Source: Phaeobacter cretensis
GTDB taxonomy: Bacteria; Pseudomonadota; Alphaproteobacteria; Rhodobacterales; Rhodobacteraceae
Direction of reading: 5' to 3'
DNA length: 64,000 nt
NCBI RefSeq assembly: GCF_047372505.1
Contig: NZ_JBKBEU010000001.1
Location: 930,001 to 994,000 of the forward strand
Below, one piece after another: positions 50,389 to 59,726 of this stretch. How positions within the stretch are numbered: the first letter of the stretch is position 1; the number at the start of each line of letters is the position of its first letter. The translations under genes were made by a program, and so were the position numbers. The notes under the pieces were generated by a model, which was not told where the DNA came from, did not search any database, and worked only from the letters and a program-made list of their open reading frames with translations.

Positions 50389-51644
50389 CCACTCCAGATC
50401 TTTTGAAAGAGCTCCTTACAGCTCAAAATCCTGCCGATGACATTGCTCTGCTCAAAGAGGCCTTGTCCATTGAGAGTGTGACAGGCAACGAAACCAAATT
50501 CGCGAGCTTTCTCGGCGACGAACTAAACGCGTTAGGCCTCTCTGTTGGGTCCGGTACTTTCCTAGACGATCGAAGAAACGTTTGGGCGTCCAACAATGGC
50601 GCAACTGACCGCCCATCCTTGATGATTGTTGGCCATACGGACACCGTGCATGTGCGAGGCTGGAAGGAGCATTGGAAAGATGATCCACGTTCCGATGCCT
50701 TTGCTGGTGTTGAGCAAGAGGGGCAAATTTGGGGACGCGGTGCGAGTGATCTAAAGGGCGGGATCTGCGCAGCAATCGCAGGTCTTCGCCTTCTTCAGAC
50801 AGCAGGGTACGAGCCATTAGGTGACATTACCTTTGCGTTTATCGGCGATGAGGAAAGCGGCGAACCGGGAACCGGTGTCAGCGCTGGGGCAAAAGATCTG
50901 GTTTGCCGGGTGGCCAATGGGGAAATCAAAAAACCCGATTTTGCGGTCTACGTCGAGCCGACCAACGTCGACATCTATACCGCGCAAATCGGCTTCTTCA
51001 TCGCGGACATAACGATAACCGGAAAATCAGCCTATTTTGGCAAGCCGGAACTCGGCATCGATGCTTTCAAAGCGACGCATGCGATCCTTTCGCAGATCTG
51101 GGCACATGAAAGCGAGCTCAACTCCGGTCCATCTCATGATCTGGTCGGCGCATCTTCAATTCTGGTGACCAGTATGGAAGGTGGCGGATACATCGCCGTA
51201 CCCGGTGAATGCAAACTTTCTTTGATCAGAAAGCTCCGACCAGGTGAAGATCTATATCAGGCTGTGAAAGCGTTCGAAACGGCCCTGTCAAAGGCCGAGC
51301 TGGCCGACGGTATCTTAGTGACGATTGACTATCCCGCCGGCCGTGATCATCCCTTTGGCGGATCATCAGTCGAGATATCAGCCTCTGATCCAAACGCCTT
51401 ATTGATGCAGCAATGCGTGAGGCAGGCTCTTCCCAATGCAGGCAATATCGGCGGAGCACCCTACTGGTCAGAAACGCCATTCCTAATCAATGAAATCGGC
51501 TGTCCAGCCATCTACTGCGCACCGGGCGATATCGCTGTTGCGCATACCCACGAAGAGCGGATCGAGGTCGCAGAATACCTTGCCGCAATCCGTGCCAACG
51601 CTTTGTTTGTCGCTGAATACTGCGGCGTCGAAAGCAAACCCTGA
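50385..51644 (+). CDS. M20 family metallopeptidase / amidohydrolase (ArgE/DapE type)
   Basis: 419 aa. Seen: LMIVGHTDTVHV (first metal His) near 85, GRGASDLKGGICAAIAGLRLL (bridging Asp) near 125, FAFIGDEESGEPGTG (catalytic Glu) near 150 and the closing AHTHEERIEVAEYL (final His) near 400. The family removes acyl groups from amino acids or cleaves small peptides using two zinc ions in the cytoplasm. Its place right after the ROK regulator and before the importer suggests that the substrate enters as an N-acylated or amide-linked conjugate that must be hydrolysed. Confidence 0.88.
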   Translation: MTTPDLLKELLTAQNPADDIALLKEALSIESVTGNETKFASFLGDELNALGLSVGSGTFLDDRRNVWASNNGATDRPSLMIVGHTDTVHVRGWKEHWKDDPRSDAFAGVEQEGQIWGRGASDLKGGICAAIAGLRLLQTAGYEPLGDITFAFIGDEESGEPGTGVSAGAKDLVCRVANGEIKKPDFAVYVEPTNVDIYTAQIGFFIADITITGKSAYFGKPELGIDAFKATHAILSQIWAHESELNSGPSHDLVGASSILVTSMEGGGYIAVPGECKLSLIRKLRPGEDLYQAVKAFETALSKAELADGILVTIDYPAGRDHPFGGSSVEISASDPNALLMQQCVRQALPNAGNIGGAPYWSETPFLINEIGCPAIYCAPGDIAVAHTHEERIEVAEYLAAIRANALFVAEYCGVESKP

Positions 51645-51664
51645 CAACCAACCGGAGGAAAATC

Positions 51665-52717
51665 ATGAACAGTCTAAAACTGAGCGTTGCTGGCGCAATA
51701 TTGCTAGCAGCCACAAACACAATCGCATCTGCAGAGACCACTGGCCCAAATGGCGAAACTGCGACGCCAACATCCGTCGTTGTTGTCAGTGACGAGCACG
51801 TCGAAGCAGTCAAAGCCATGGGATATTCAGCTGCTCTGTTGTGGCACGATCAATCGGATTTCGTGAACGCGGTCACCGCTGGTGCAAGTGATGAATTTGG
51901 GCGTCTCGGCATCGAAGTCGTCGCCGTAACAAGCGCGGGTTTCGATGCAGCCAAGCAACGCAGCGACATTGAAACCGCAATGACCAAAGAGCCTGATATC
52001 ATCCTGTCACTGCCACTCGATCCGGTGACGTCAGCTGCGGCATTTGAAGAAGCCAAAGAAGCAGGCGTGGCTCTCTCTTTTCTATCCAATCTTCCGTCCG
52101 GCTATGAACATCCGGCAGATTATGCCGCTATCGTAACCGATGACCTTTTCCAGATGGGCAAACAAGCTGCCGACGCTCTTGCCGCATCCATGGGCAACGA
52201 AGGCAGCGTTGGGTGGGTTTATCACGACGCGACTTACTACGTCACAAACCAACGGGACAACGCGTTCAAAACGACGATCGAGAACGACTACCCCAACATT
52301 TCAATTGTTGCTGAACAAGGCATAAGCGATCCTGCACGCGCCGAAGAAATCGCCAACGCGATGCTGCTCAAAAACCCCGATATTGGCGGGATCTATGTAA
52401 CCTGGGCCGGACCTGCCGAAGGTGTGCTTGCCGCTTTGCGTGCCAATGGCAATGACACCACCAAAATCGTCACACTTGACCTCTCTGAACCAATCGCACT
52501 GGACATGGTGCGCGGCGGGAATGTAGCAGCGATTGTAGCGGATGAAGCCTACGAACTGGGCCGCGCAATGGCCGCCTCTGCTGTACTCGACCTTCTTGGG
52601 AAAGACGTACCGGCCTTTGTGGTTGCACCCGCAATTACCGTGACCGCCGACAATGTCGTCGAAGGATGGAACACGTCATTGCATATCGACGCGCCGTCGA
52701 GTCTCACCAGCAACTAA
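51665..52717 (+). CDS. sugar ABC transporter periplasmic binding protein (family 1/4)
   Basis: 350 aa, with GGAGGAAAATC before ATG 51665. Signal peptide to about 22 (SVAGAILLAATNTIASA). The mature protein is a RbsB-like type I binding protein: SDIETAMTKEPDIILSLPLDP and IGGIYVTWAGPAEGVLAALR. It binds the operon's unknown substrate in the periplasm. The following gap carries a stem-loop that may raise this protein over the membrane parts. Confidence 0.88.
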   Translation: MNSLKLSVAGAILLAATNTIASAETTGPNGETATPTSVVVVSDEHVEAVKAMGYSAALLWHDQSDFVNAVTAGASDEFGRLGIEVVAVTSAGFDAAKQRSDIETAMTKEPDIILSLPLDPVTSAAAFEEAKEAGVALSFLSNLPSGYEHPADYAAIVTDDLFQMGKQAADALAASMGNEGSVGWVYHDATYYVTNQRDNAFKTTIENDYPNISIVAEQGISDPARAEEIANAMLLKNPDIGGIYVTWAGPAEGVLAALRANGNDTTKIVTLDLSEPIALDMVRGGNVAAIVADEAYELGRAMAASAVLDLLGKDVPAFVVAPAITVTADNVVEGWNTSLHIDAPSSLTSN

Positions 52718-52727
52718 ACACCCTCCC

Positions 52728-52751
52728 GGTGGACCGCCTTGGCGGCTCACC
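52728..52751 (+). promoter_or_regulatory. stem-loop between binding-protein and permease genes
   Basis: GGTG (52728) with CACC (52748) and CCGCC (52734) with GGCGG (52741) form an interrupted hairpin without a T-run, 10 bp after the binding-protein stop. It may protect the upstream mRNA or reduce read-through, giving more binding protein than permease. Confidence 0.45.
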
Positions 52752-52780
52752 AATGGTCAATTCTCCAAAGGAGGCGGGCG

Positions 52781-53734
52781 ATGTCACAGACCTTAGAAAA
52801 AATCAAAAACTTCGATCTACAGCAAAGCGTGATTTACATCGGCTTCCTTGCGATCTTTCTGTTCTTCGCAATCACACTACACGACGATGGGTTTCTAACC
52901 TCTCGCAATCTGACCAATATCGTGCTGCAAACCGCGCCAGCTTCTATCATGGCGATCGGGCTAGTGTTTGCTCTGTCAGCAGGAGAAATTGACCTTAGCT
53001 TCGGCTCCATCGTCGCCGTTTCAGCATTGTCTGCAGCCGTTGCGATGCAACACTATCCGATGATTGTTGGCGTCTTGGCCGGGCTCGGTGCTGGGATTAC
53101 GATTGGCGCGTTCAACGGCTTTCTGGTCGCCTATCTTCGCCTGCCCTCATTCTTGGTAACCCTTGCCACAATGGGCCTATTTGCCGGTATTGCCCGGTCG
53201 ATGACCAACCTGCGTTCTATCCCCGTCATCAGCGAGAGTTTCACCGGATTCTTTGGCTCAGGCAAACTTCTGTCGATCCCATCGCTTGTAATCTGGACCG
53301 TTGTTGCAGTCGTTATTGGGCATATCGTCTATCGAAACACAAAATTTGGCGCCCATGTTCTGGCGGTCGGCGACAACGCGCGTGCAGCTCAGGTATCCGG
53401 CATCAAAGTACCCCGCGTGCGGCTTTATGTACTCACACTCTGTGGGGCGACCGCAGGTCTGGCAGGGCTTCTATATGCCGGTCGCCTTCAAGCCGCGAAA
53501 TATACGCTCGGAGAGAGCGATCTGATGATCGTGATCGCAGCTGTGATTGTCGGCGGCACGGCACTGAACGGCGGTAAAGGATCCATTATCGGCGCTCTTC
53601 TTGGATCGCTCTTGATGGGAATGCTCAACAACGGGCTAATCTTGATGGGGCTGGAAGTCTCCAATCAGATGATCGTCCGTGGCCTCATTATCCTCATCGC
53701 TGTCGCCGTATCCCTGCGTGACACGAGCCGCTAA
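52781..53734 (+). CDS. RbsC-type ABC permease
   Basis: 317 aa from ATG 52781 with AAAGGAGG nine bases upstream. Eight to ten membrane segments; the motif GEIDLSFGSIVAVSALSAAV near 70-90 and the cytoplasmic GDNARAAQVSGIKVPRVRLYVL near 200-221, typical for RbsC and relatives. It forms the channel as a homodimer with the ATPase encoded two genes on. Confidence 0.9.
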   Translation: MSQTLEKIKNFDLQQSVIYIGFLAIFLFFAITLHDDGFLTSRNLTNIVLQTAPASIMAIGLVFALSAGEIDLSFGSIVAVSALSAAVAMQHYPMIVGVLAGLGAGITIGAFNGFLVAYLRLPSFLVTLATMGLFAGIARSMTNLRSIPVISESFTGFFGSGKLLSIPSLVIWTVVAVVIGHIVYRNTKFGAHVLAVGDNARAAQVSGIKVPRVRLYVLTLCGATAGLAGLLYAGRLQAAKYTLGESDLMIVIAAVIVGGTALNGGKGSIIGALLGSLLMGMLNNGLILMGLEVSNQMIVRGLIILIAVAVSLRDTSR

Positions 53735-53748
53735 CCGGAGGAAATAAA

Positions 53749-54960
53749 GTGTTTTTAGAACTCTTGCAGCGGAGAAACCCGCAGTTTATCGAAGCCGCGA
53801 TGCACTTGCATCAAAGTGGTGAAATCCCCGCAAACGCGTATGTGCTAGACCTCGACACCGTTGAAGAAAACGCACGTGTATTCCAAGCCGAAGCTAACAA
53901 GCATGGCCTGACAACATTTGCTATGACCAAGCAGGTCGGTCGGCACTCCGGGTTTTGCGAAGCTCTGGTAGCTGGCGGAATCGACCGCTCTGTTGCTGTG
54001 GATATGGCATGCGCCATAGCTTGCGACCGCGCTGGTTTGAAAACCGGTCACCTTGGCCACTTGGTTCAAGTCCCGTCTCGCGAAGCGGCGTTTGCTGCTG
54101 CAGAACTACGGCCTGACTATTGGACAGTTTTTTCTGATCAGAAAGCACGCGAAGCCGCTAGTGCCGCGCTTAAGGCTGGCCGCATCCAAAACATGCTGGC
54201 CCGCATCCAGACGGAAGGCGATACGTTCTATCGCGGCCATGAAGGCGGTTTTGATGCCTCGGACATTGTCGCGGTTGCTGATCGCCTCGATGCGATGGAC
54301 GGTGGCGCTTTTGCCGGAATTACAACCTTCCCGGCCCTTCTATTCGACCAAAACACTCGAAAAGTCATTCCCACACACAATCTGAAGACACTCGAACGTG
54401 CAGCAGAAGCGCTCGCCAAAGCAGGTCGACGCGAGATTGAAATCAACACACCAGGCACAAACTCCGCTGTTATGTTAGCTGCGCTGGCTGAAGCCGGGGC
54501 AACCCAATGCGAACCGGGTAATGCGCTCCATGGCACGACGCCGTTACACGCTGTGGAAGATCTACCGGAAGCTCCGGCGGTTCTGTATCTTTCGGAAGTG
54601 TCGCACCATCACCAGGACAAAGCCTATTGTTTCGGCGGCGGTCTCTATGTCGATCCCGTATTCTCAAAGTATCAAGTGCAGGCCTTGGTATCGCCCACAC
54701 CTACATCGGGCAATGCCTCGCGCCGCAACGTGGAAATCCCCGATTATTCAGCGATCGACTACTACGCAATGATCGACGCCCACGGGCCGGACCAACCAGC
54801 CGCAGGAGACACGGTTGTCTTCGGTTTCCGTGGTCAGGCCTTTGTAACCCGCGCCTTGGTTGTTGGCGTTCGCGGCGTGCGTACTGGCAATCCACTGGTC
54901 ACGACTATTGAAAACGGTTTTGGCGATCCAGTCGCATGGTCAGGGAGCTATCCGACATGA
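53749..54960 (+). CDS. YhfX-like PLP-dependent protein (alanine racemase fold)
   Basis: 403 aa from GTG 53749 with GGAGGAAATAAA upstream. The N-terminal barrel starts YVLDLDTVEENARVFQAEAN and carries the PLP lysine in FAMTKQVGRHSGF at about 64; INTPGTNSAVMLA and HHHQDKAYCFGGGLYVDP follow. Length and motifs match YhfX of E. coli, a fold-type III PLP protein of unknown reaction, usually beside phosphotriesterase-like and sugar genes. A racemase or epimerase acting on an amino acid or amino sugar is the natural guess. It is inserted between the permease and ATPase genes of the importer. Confidence 0.75.
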   Translation: MFLELLQRRNPQFIEAAMHLHQSGEIPANAYVLDLDTVEENARVFQAEANKHGLTTFAMTKQVGRHSGFCEALVAGGIDRSVAVDMACAIACDRAGLKTGHLGHLVQVPSREAAFAAAELRPDYWTVFSDQKAREAASAALKAGRIQNMLARIQTEGDTFYRGHEGGFDASDIVAVADRLDAMDGGAFAGITTFPALLFDQNTRKVIPTHNLKTLERAAEALAKAGRREIEINTPGTNSAVMLAALAEAGATQCEPGNALHGTTPLHAVEDLPEAPAVLYLSEVSHHHQDKAYCFGGGLYVDPVFSKYQVQALVSPTPTSGNASRRNVEIPDYSAIDYYAMIDAHGPDQPAAGDTVVFGFRGQAFVTRALVVGVRGVRTGNPLVTTIENGFGDPVAWSGSYPT

Positions 54961-55697
54961 CCGAGCAATCACCCGTTCTTGCACTAACAGACATACATAA
55001 AGCCTTCGGCGGCGTTGTCGCGATTCAGGATTTTTCCCTCGATCTAAAAGCAGGCGAAATCGTCGCTTTGGTTGGCGACAACGGCGCCGGCAAATCGACA
55101 CTGATCAAGATGATCTCAGGCGTCTACAAACCAACCAGTGGCAGGATCAATCTCGACGGCGATGCTGTGAATTTCTCAGATGCCAGTTCGGCCCGATCCC
55201 GTGGCATTGAAGTTGTTTATCAAGACCTCGCCTTGGTTGACGAACAACCGGTCTATATGAACATGTTCCTTGGCCGCGAATTGACCAAGAAACCATTTGG
55301 TCTGCTCGACAAAAACCGTATGCGCAAAGAGAGCCAAGAGCTCGTCGATGAACTCGACGTGCGGATTCCATCGGCCAGCTCGACTATTCGTGATCTCAGC
55401 GGAGGTCAACGCCAAGGCATCGCCATTGCGCGGGCTGCCCATTGGTCTAGTAAATTGATACTGTTAGACGAACCGACGGCCGCGCTCGGTGTCGCAGAAA
55501 CGGCTCGTGTGGAAGATCTCATCGCTTCGCTAAAAGAGCGAAACCTCGCGATCCTCATTGTCAGCCACAGTCTCGATCAGGTGTTCCGTCTGGCGGACCG
55601 TATTTGCGTATTACGACGCGGCCAGCAGATCGGTGTGCGTACAACCGCCGAGACCGACAAAAACGAAATCGTCTCGATGATTACTGGGGTGAACTGA
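54957..55697 (+). CDS. sugar ABC transporter ATPase, single domain
   Basis: 246 aa from ATG 54957, overlapping the preceding stop by four bases. Walker A GDNGAGKST at about 37-45, signature LSGGQRQGIAIARA near 151, Walker B LILLDEPTAALG and switch His in VSHSLDQVF. It equals the N-terminal half of RbsA, as in FrcA-type sugar importers, and should dimerise. Confidence 0.9.
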   Translation: MTEQSPVLALTDIHKAFGGVVAIQDFSLDLKAGEIVALVGDNGAGKSTLIKMISGVYKPTSGRINLDGDAVNFSDASSARSRGIEVVYQDLALVDEQPVYMNMFLGRELTKKPFGLLDKNRMRKESQELVDELDVRIPSASSTIRDLSGGQRQGIAIARAAHWSSKLILLDEPTAALGVAETARVEDLIASLKERNLAILIVSHSLDQVFRLADRICVLRRGQQIGVRTTAETDKNEIVSMITGVN

Positions 55698-55699
55698 CC

Positions 55700-56728
55700 G
55701 TGACTGCGACAAAGACATTTATGGCGCGCGAGATCGCTGAAATTCCTGCGATGTTTGAACGCCAGCTCCGCGACGGTCTCGATCAGTATTGGGACGTCGG
55801 CGCCCGACTACACACAAGCGATTTAAACGGTTTCGTCACCTGCGCACGTGGGACATCTGATCATGCAGCGACATTCTTCAAATACATGATGGAAACCCAA
55901 ACAGGGCTACCCGTCGCCTCAATCGGTCCATCAGTCGCCTCTGTTTACAACTCACGCCTTAAACTCTCTGGCTTCGCCTCAGTAGCGTTTTCTCAATCCG
56001 GCGGCAGCCCAGATCTTACCAAGCTCCAAGCCGCAGCCAGTGAAGGCGGAGCGCGAACCGTCTCAATTTTGAACGTTGTTGATAGCTCACTCGGCAAGGC
56101 ATCCGAAACAGTCTTGCCGATTTATGCGGGCCCCGAAACTGCTGTCGCAGCTACGAAGTCCTACGTCGGGATGCTCTTTGCAACGTTGGGCATTCTGGCC
56201 GGTTTCACCAACGATAAAGAGTTAAAGGCGGCGATGTTGGAACTACCTGATCTCGCGCGTTCAACTTTGATGGCTGATTGGAGCGCCGCTGCGCTACCTA
56301 TTGCCCGTTCTGGATCCATGTTTTGCATTGGTCGCGGTCCGGGCTTCTCTATCGCGGCAGAAGCGGCTTTGAAATTCAAAGAAACATGTCGCTTGCATGC
56401 AGAGGCTTATTCGGCGGCAGAAGTGCTGCATGGTCCTGTCGCTATCGCAGGTGGTCAATTTGCGGCACTTTTGTTTTCGTCCGATGGCCCTGCATCGGAA
56501 TCCGTGCAAGCTGCTCGACAGAAATTGCTCACCCAAGGGGCCTCTGTATTTTCGACAGGTGCTGAACACAAACCCGGTGTCCTGTTTGTGCCAAAGGTCG
56601 ACCACAAATTCCTGACACCATTGCTTCAGGCCATCGCATTCTACGGCTTTGTTGAGGATCTCTCTCTACGCCTTGGTAACAATCCCGATGCCCCTGCCGG
56701 CCTTCTGAAAGTTACCGAAACGATCTGA
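55700..56728 (+). CDS. SIS domain protein (GlmS isomerase-type / sugar-phosphate deaminase)
   Basis: 342 aa from GTG 55700, two bases after the ATPase stop. Two SIS domains as in the C-terminal half of GlmS: CARGTSDHAATFFKYMME, VAFSQSGGSPDLTKLQAA (phosphate site), GPETAVAATKSYVGMLFATL and the second-domain block FKETCRLHAEAYSAAEVLHGP. No glutaminase domain is present, so the enzyme probably runs as a deaminase or deglycase (NagB-II, FrlB or AgaS-like), splitting an amine from a ketose 6-phosphate. This supports an amino-sugar or Amadori-type substrate for the operon. Last gene. Confidence 0.85.
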   Translation: MTATKTFMAREIAEIPAMFERQLRDGLDQYWDVGARLHTSDLNGFVTCARGTSDHAATFFKYMMETQTGLPVASIGPSVASVYNSRLKLSGFASVAFSQSGGSPDLTKLQAAASEGGARTVSILNVVDSSLGKASETVLPIYAGPETAVAATKSYVGMLFATLGILAGFTNDKELKAAMLELPDLARSTLMADWSAAALPIARSGSMFCIGRGPGFSIAAEAALKFKETCRLHAEAYSAAEVLHGPVAIAGGQFAALLFSSDGPASESVQAARQKLLTQGASVFSTGAEHKPGVLFVPKVDHKFLTPLLQAIAFYGFVEDLSLRLGNNPDAPAGLLKVTETI

Positions 56729-57023
56729 GCGGTACAGTCACCACATCATATGTTTGTCTTCGGATACCGTGATGTCCACATACTCCAGACTACCGGTTTC
56801 TGGGGTTTCTTATCCGAGATGTTTTCGGCTTTTGGCTTTCGTACCTCACGTTGCCGTTCATAGTTGAATTTCGAATTGTCGCGGCCATTGCGTAAAATTT
56901 GTCGGTGTAGTTTAGCCCGCGCCTACAGTGCTCGAAGCAGGCGCGCGACCGGTATGATAAAGCCGGATGTCAACGATGGGTTGTCGATGTGGGCGGGTAT
57001 GGCCGACAGGAGGATCCGTCATG
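56729..57023. other. intergenic region with a hairpin before the integrase relic
   Basis: No gene recognised. CGCGCCT (56918-56924) and AGGCGCG (56939-56945) form a stem with a 14-base loop, far from the operon end, not clearly a terminator. Confidence 0.4.
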
Positions 57024-57335
57024 TAAACATCAAACTTACCAATCATTCGCGCCCTAAGACCCGCCTGGAACAAAGGTCGGATTGTCGGCCAGAAACGCCC
57101 CCTCAAGCCGAAACATGTCTGGGCGATACGAGTTCTCTTTGTGTTAGCAGCGAAGAGCCGTGTTCTGGCGCTATTCAACCTGACGATCGACAGCAAGTTA
57201 CGTGGATGCGACCTGGTTAGGATGAAAGTCATTGATGTAATGGCATCTGACCAAATCCGAGAACGCGCCTCGGTCTTGCAAAGCAAAACGCAAAAGCCAG
57301 TGCGCTTAGAAATTTCTGAAGCCATCGAAATCTGA
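57024..57335 (+). pseudogene. tyrosine-recombinase (phage-type integrase) fragment
   Basis: An open stretch of 103 codons from ACA 57024 to the stop at 57333-57335 has no good start but reads as the middle of a compact integrase family: GQKRPLKPKHVWAIRV, then LALFNLTIDSKLRGCDLVRM with the box I arginine (SKLRGCDL), then SVLQSKTQKPVRLEIS. The C-terminal part with HxxR and the catalytic Tyr is missing, so it is a relic. It marks an old mobile-element border between the two catabolic operons. Confidence 0.75.
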
Positions 57336-57653
57336 TGACATAGCGGTCGTCGCGGCGGGCGGCTCAAAGCGGTCGTTACGCCCGATGCCTGCTATGTTCC
57401 TACGCAGCTAATACGCCATGGAGCGTTCACATCTCATCAAAGGTCTAAGCGCCCACACTGCTCGCGCAGCTAAGAACTGCACGAACCGGAGCATGCAACG
57501 ATTTCGAATCACCCGCTTCAAAGCCTCGATAGCTGAAGACAATAAGTTGCGGCTTCAACACTCTGCAAAATCAGACCGTTTCGCGACACTCAATCACTTC
57601 AACATGCTGATTTTTAACCGGTAATTACGACATCAGCCGAATATCATTAATAA
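57336..57653. other. intergenic region after the integrase relic
   Basis: About 320 bp with no gene recognised; the promoter of the next operon begins at its end. It contains GGCTCAAAGCGGTCGTT near 57359, a string partly shared with GGGCTCAAAGCGTCC near 6668. Confidence 0.4.
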
Positions 57654-57683
57654 TTGACACGAGATCCGTTCATCTCTTACGAT
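57654..57683 (+). promoter_or_regulatory. promoter of the second catabolic operon
   Basis: TTGACA at 57654-57659 and, after 18 bases, TACGAT at 57678-57683 (four of six). Transcription would begin about 57690, inside the operator palindrome. Confidence 0.5.
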
Positions 57684-57687
57684 CAAA

Positions 57688-57701
57688 TGGAAACGTTTCC
57701 A
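57688..57701 (+). promoter_or_regulatory. LacI-family operator
   Basis: TGGAAACGTTTCCA is a perfect 14-base palindrome with the central CG of LacI/GalR-family sites. It overlaps the expected start of transcription and lies 38 bp before the aldolase gene. No LacI-type gene is in the window; it could lie beyond the right end. Confidence 0.8.
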
Positions 57702-57738
57702 CTGATTGTGGTATGCGTCTGACATATGGGAGGGGCAG

Positions 57739-58569
57739 ATGAAATCTGCACGAATGAACCGGCTGTTCGGCCTGTCGGGGAACTGTTTTGATGTGGCGAT
57801 TGACCACGGCATGTTTAGTGAACGCAGCTTTTTGGGCGGCATCGAAAACATGCATTCGGCGATCAAAACGGTAGCGGATGCAGCGCCCGACGCGATCCAA
57901 CTACCTCCCGGCACCGCGCCGATTCTGCAAGCCATTCCGGGCCGCATGCGCCCGGCGCTGGTGCTGCGTACAGATATTGCGAATGTCTATGGAACCCCAT
58001 TGCCCAGCAGTCTGTTTTCCGAGGTGATTGCCGATCCGGTTGAACAAGGGCTTGCCTTGGATGCGGCCTGCGTCGTGGTAAACTTGCTGATGTTGCCGGG
58101 TCAGCCGGAAATCCATCAAGCTTGCGTTCAGAATATCAATCGCTTGAAACGCGCCTGCGATCTGGCGGGGATGCCGCTGATGGTCGAACCGCTTGTGATG
58201 CAGGACAACGCAAAAGCGGGCGGTGGCTATATGGTGGATGGCGACATCGACAAAATCCTGCCGCTTGTGCGCCAGGCCGTCGAATTAGGCGCTGACATCA
58301 TCAAGGCCGATCCCTGTGATGACGTATCTGAATATGGTCGCGTGATCGAGATTGCCCAGAATATTCCTGTGCTTGTCCGTGGCGGCGGCAAAGTCTCCGA
58401 TGACGTGATCCTCAAGCGGACCGCTGAGCTGATGAAGCAAGGCGCGCGAGGTATCGTCTATGGCCGCAATGTGATCCATCATCGCGACCCCGCCGGCATG
58501 ACCAAAGCGCTGATGGCCATCGTTCATGATGGCGTTTCCGTCGCGGATGCATTGGGGATGATCGGATGA
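57739..58569 (+). CDS. class I aldolase of the DhnA/LsrF (DeoC/FbaB) type
   Basis: 276 aa from ATG 57739, GGGAGGGGC just upstream. TIM barrel: NCFDVAIDHGMFSERSF at the start, the likely Schiff-base lysine in GADIIKADPCDD at about 189, then IPVLVRGGGKVSDD (phosphate site) and GARGIVYGRNVIHHRDP. LsrF, FbaB and related proteins cleave or form C-C bonds in sugar phosphates or act as thiolases. As the first gene of the operon it would make the cleavage step. It overlaps the next gene by four bases. Confidence 0.8.
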   Translation: MKSARMNRLFGLSGNCFDVAIDHGMFSERSFLGGIENMHSAIKTVADAAPDAIQLPPGTAPILQAIPGRMRPALVLRTDIANVYGTPLPSSLFSEVIADPVEQGLALDAACVVVNLLMLPGQPEIHQACVQNINRLKRACDLAGMPLMVEPLVMQDNAKAGGGYMVDGDIDKILPLVRQAVELGADIIKADPCDDVSEYGRVIEIAQNIPVLVRGGGKVSDDVILKRTAELMKQGARGIVYGRNVIHHRDPAGMTKALMAIVHDGVSVADALGMIG

Positions 58570-59726
58570 CCAAAGTCATCAAATTTGGCGTCATTGGTTG
58601 TGGGTTAATGGGGCGTGAATTTGCCTCGGCTGCTGCTCGTTGGCTCCACCTTGAAAACCCGAAGGTTCGCCCTGAAATCGTCGCCGTCTGCGACACAAAC
58701 GTCGCGTTAATGGACTGGTTTTCAAGCAATATCGCCAGCGTGGCGCAGCAAACCACGAACTACAAAGAACTGCTGGAGAATGACGAGATCGATGCAATCT
58801 ACTGCGCGCTTCCACATGTTTTGCATGACCAAATATATCCAGAGATCCTGGAGGCAGGAAAACACCTCTTGGGTGAAAAACCCTTCGGCATAGACCGGAC
58901 TGCGAACTCGCGCATTCAGGCGGCAATTGATGCGCACCCCGAGCTTTTCGTTCGTTGTTCTTCCGAAATGCCATTCTACCCCGGTGCACAGAAGGTGATC
59001 GATCTGGTCCGTGATGGAGACATGGGTGAAATCATCGAAGTCGAAGCGGCGTTTTTGCACTCCTCCGACCTGAACCCCGACAAAGCGATCAACTGGAAAC
59101 GGATGGTCGACGTCAACGGCGCCTATGGCAGTATGGGCGATCTGGGAATGCATGTTCTGCACGTCCCCCTGCGCTTGGGCTGGAAGCCTACGCGCGTCTC
59201 AGCCGCGCTGGTCAACCGTTTTCGCACGCGACCCGATGGCAAGGGCAATATAGTTCCTTGTGAAACATGGGACAATGCCACGATCACGGGCCATGTAGAA
59301 GATGCCGGCGGCGGTTTTCCACTGGTTATGAAAACCTGGCGTATTGCACCCGGCGAATCCAACACCTGGAGCTTGCGTGTTCTGGGCACAAAGAAAAGCG
59401 CCTATTTCACCACCAAAAACCCGCGCCAATGGCAGTGGATGTCCTATGATGGCGGCAAGCAGGTCTGGCAGGTGGAAGACCTCGGTTTCGATACGTTATT
59501 CCCGACGATCACCGGCAATATTTTCGAGTTTGGCTTTCCTGATGCGCTTCAGCAGATGTGGGCATCCTTTCTTGATGAAATGTCCGGCGGCGATGCAAAT
59601 GGCTTTCATTGCGTCACACCAGATGAGGCTGCTGATCATCATGCAATTCTGACTGCAGCGCAGAAAGCTGGGTCCGAGCATTGCGTGGTCGAGGTCGACT
59701 ATGGGGCCCCTCATGAAGCGTTCTGA
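58566..59726 (+). CDS. Gfo/Idh/MocA-family oxidoreductase
   Basis: 386 aa. N-terminal NAD(P) domain: KFGVIGCGLMGREFASAA at about 4-21, IYCALPHVLH, and GEKPFG with the conserved Lys at about 103. The C-terminal alpha/beta domain follows (GAYGSMGDLGMHVLHVPLRLG). The family oxidises hydroxyls of sugars, inositols or sugar acids. In this operon it may oxidise or epimerise the imported sugar. Confidence 0.88.
   Translation: MTKVIKFGVIGCGLMGREFASAAARWLHLENPKVRPEIVAVCDTNVALMDWFSSNIASVAQQTTNYKELLENDEIDAIYCALPHVLHDQIYPEILEAGKHLLGEKPFGIDRTANSRIQAAIDAHPELFVRCSSEMPFYPGAQKVIDLVRDGDMGEIIEVEAAFLHSSDLNPDKAINWKRMVDVNGAYGSMGDLGMHVLHVPLRLGWKPTRVSAALVNRFRTRPDGKGNIVPCETWDNATITGHVEDAGGGFPLVMKTWRIAPGESNTWSLRVLGTKKSAYFTTKNPRQWQWMSYDGGKQVWQVEDLGFDTLFPTITGNIFEFGFPDALQQMWASFLDEMSGGDANGFHCVTPDEAADHHAILTAAQKAGSEHCVVEVDYGAPHEAF

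Noticed and set aside
56864..57220. 118-codon frame overlapping the integrase relic
   Set aside because: Different frame from the recognisable integrase motifs; shadow.
57340..57370. String GGCTCAAAGCG shared between about 57359 and about 6668 as a dispersed repeat
   Set aside because: Only 11 shared bases and two copies in the window; too short to claim a repeat family.
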